Assembly: GCF_001424425.1 (NCBI RefSeq)
Contig: NZ_LMPT01000019.1
Span: 619,003-683,002 of the forward strand
Direction: 5' to 3'
DNA from: Acidovorax sp. Leaf191
GTDB taxonomy: Bacteria; Pseudomonadota; Gammaproteobacteria; Burkholderiales; Burkholderiaceae_C
Length of the DNA stretch: 64,000 nt
Shown here: piece by piece, positions 62,711 through 64,000 of the stretch
Position numbering within the stretch: position 1 is the first letter of the stretch
How the letters are laid out: each line of letters starts with the position of its first letter
Made by a program: the position numbers and the translations under genes
Notes under the pieces: generated by a model
Told to the model about the DNA's origin: nothing
The model's database searches: none
The model's input: the letters and a program-made list of their open reading frames with translations, nothing else

Positions 62711-63883
62711 ATGCAAGAAGCACCCACCACCTCCCCCGCGATCCCCCTGTCCCAGGTCGATACGCCCGCTGCGCTGATCGAGCTGCCACGCATGCAGCGC
62801 AACATCGCGCGCATGCAGGAGCGCATGAACGCACTGGGCGTGCGCTTTCGCCCGCACGCCAAGACCGCCAAGTGCCCGGCCGTGACCCAGGCGCAGATCG
62901 CAGCCGGCGCGCAGGGCATCACGGTGTCCACCCTCAAGGAGGCCGCGCAGTTCTTTGCCCACGGCATCACCGACATCCTGTACGCCGTGGGCACCGTGCC
63001 GCACAAGCTGCCCCAGGTGCTGGCGCTGCGCCGCCAAGGCTGCAGCCTGAAGATCGTCACCGACAACGTCGCCGCAGCCCAGGCCATCGTGGACTTTGGC
63101 CGTGAGCACGGCGAGGTGTTCGAGGTGCTGATCGAGGTGGACACCGACGGCCACCGATCGGGCATCCGCCCCGACGAAGCCGCGCTGATCGACGTGGGCC
63201 GGGTGCTGCACACGGGCGGCATGCGCCTGGCCGGCGTCATGACGCACGCGGGCGGCAGCTACGACCTGAACACCCCCGAGGCCCTCACCGCCCTGGCCGA
63301 GCAGGAGCGCGCCGGCTGCGTGCACGCGGCCGAACGCCTGCGCGCGGCGGGCCTGCCCTGCGCCGTGGTGAGCGTGGGCTCCACGCCCACGGCCCTGTCG
63401 GCCCGCGACCTCACGGGCGTGACGGAGGTGCGTGCGGGCGTGTACGTGTTCTTCGACCTGGTGATGCACAACGTGGGGGTGTGCAGCACCGACGACATCG
63501 CGCTGAGCGTGCTGACCACCGTGATCGGCCACCAGGTGGACAAGGGTTGGGCCATCGTCGATGCCGGCTGGATGGCCATGAGCCGCGACCGGGGGACGCA
63601 CAAGCAGTCGCGCGACTATGGGTATGGGCAGGTGTGCGATGTGGATGGGGCTGTGCTGGACGGGTATGTGCTGAGTGGTGCGAACCAGGAGCACGGGATT
63701 CTGTCGCTGGTCGGGGGTTCTGATGCGCCGGGCCTGGAAGATATTGCGCGGCGGTTTCCGGTGGGAATGCAGTTGCGGATCTTGCCGAACCATGCGTGTG
63801 CGACGGGGGCGCAGTATGGGGAGTATCGGGCGGTGGACGGTGGGGTGGTGGTGGGGGAATGGGGGCGGTTTGGGGGGTGGTGA
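62711..63883 (+). CDS. bhcC: D-threonine-aldolase-like / beta-hydroxyaspartate aldolase
   Basis: A 390-residue fold-type III PLP aldolase of the DSD1 family. The PLP Lys is in RFRPHAKTAKCP; a C-terminal metal site is suggested by ILPNHACATG. BhcC condenses glycine and glyoxylate to beta-hydroxyaspartate; other members cleave D-threonine or D-3-hydroxyaspartate. The gene's last 300 bases have more G and T at third positions than its start. The three enzyme genes are co-directional with short gaps. Confidence 0.82.
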   Translation: MQEAPTTSPAIPLSQVDTPAALIELPRMQRNIARMQERMNALGVRFRPHAKTAKCPAVTQAQIAAGAQGITVSTLKEAAQFFAHGITDILYAVGTVPHKLPQVLALRRQGCSLKIVTDNVAAAQAIVDFGREHGEVFEVLIEVDTDGHRSGIRPDEAALIDVGRVLHTGGMRLAGVMTHAGGSYDLNTPEALTALAEQERAGCVHAAERLRAAGLPCAVVSVGSTPTALSARDLTGVTEVRAGVYVFFDLVMHNVGVCSTDDIALSVLTTVIGHQVDKGWAIVDAGWMAMSRDRGTHKQSRDYGYGQVCDVDGAVLDGYVLSGANQEHGILSLVGGSDAPGLEDIARRFPVGMQLRILPNHACATGAQYGEYRAVDGGVVVGEWGRFGGW

Positions 63884-64000
63884 GCTTTGGTTGGTGTGTG
63901 GCTTTGTGGTTTGTGGGCATGGTTGCCGTGTGCCTTTGCGAGGGGCGGGGGCCGGGGTGTGCGCCCGGCGGCGCAGTAACTTTCTCTTGCGTCGCCAAGA
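63884..64000. other. Right window edge
   Basis: The last 117 bases are G/T-rich and then GC-rich, with AGTAACTTTCTCTTGCGTCGC at the very end. I recall similar short dispersed motifs in Comamonadaceae, but only a fragment is visible. A missing BhcA-like aminotransferase gene might follow outside the window. Confidence 0.35.

Overview
The window looks like a chromosome segment from a high-GC betaproteobacterium of the order Burkholderiales, most likely family Comamonadaceae (Acidovorax-like). The basis is the protein content, the accA–tilS–lysC remnant–tRNA-Ser neighbourhood, the Bug/Tct-type solute-binding protein, and a dispersed palindromic repeat with at least six copies here. Coding density is high, most genes lie on the minus strand, and operons are tightly packed with many 4-base ATGA/GTGA overlaps. 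No species assignment is possible without a search.

Layout. 1–6556: an operon read leftward (two permeases, binding protein, ATPase, kguE, kguK, kguD, ptxS-like LacI regulator) that looks like the Pseudomonas 2-ketogluconate (kgu) pathway with an amino-acid-type ABC transporter in place of the usual permease; a perfect palindromic operator lies just upstream. 6655–14750: hemH, a Lon-like protease, a GAF–EAL protein, a cupin, an AraC regulator and a GreA/GreB-like factor. 15000–18763: an accessory three-gene operon that fits an ABC-three-component (ABC-3C) conflict system. 19092–23414: a photolyase neighbourhood (SDR, small protein, 4Fe-4S bacterial photolyase, DUF2256). 23618–24394: a glutaredoxin-like protein and a DM13 protein.

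24429–37461: a large leftward block for use of polyhydroxybutyrate (PHB): a sigma-54 activator, a binding protein behind a −24/−12 promoter, an extracellular PHB depolymerase, four Liv-type transporter genes, a 3HB-oligomer hydrolase, a second binding protein and an alpha/beta hydrolase. 37579–44552: a DUF2325 gene with a Fur-box-like site, tctCBA with divergent tctDE, and an Hsp15-like gene. 44871–47399: csbD-like gene, an IPTL-CTERM gene and a decayed phage portal gene, the last two lying between near-identical 20-base repeats of the tRNA-Ser 3' end. 47442–51904: an internally deleted lysC, tilS, a chemoreceptor and accA. 52011–59711: housekeeping and envelope genes (alkA-type glycosylase, cysS, a TPR protein, L,D-transpeptidase, ppiA, ppiB, lpxH, mtfA). 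59903–63883: a regulator and three enzymes matching three of the four steps of the beta-hydroxyaspartate cycle.

Catabolic themes stand out: uptake and phosphorylation of sugar acids, depolymerisation and uptake of PHB products, tricarboxylate uptake, and glyoxylate/glycine assimilation, each with a local regulator. The strongest candidate for an unusual system is the ABC-3C operon. The kgu–ABC operon and the sigma-54 PHB cluster are the best-supported new pathway hypotheses. All functions are read from sequence motifs and context; none was tested by search.
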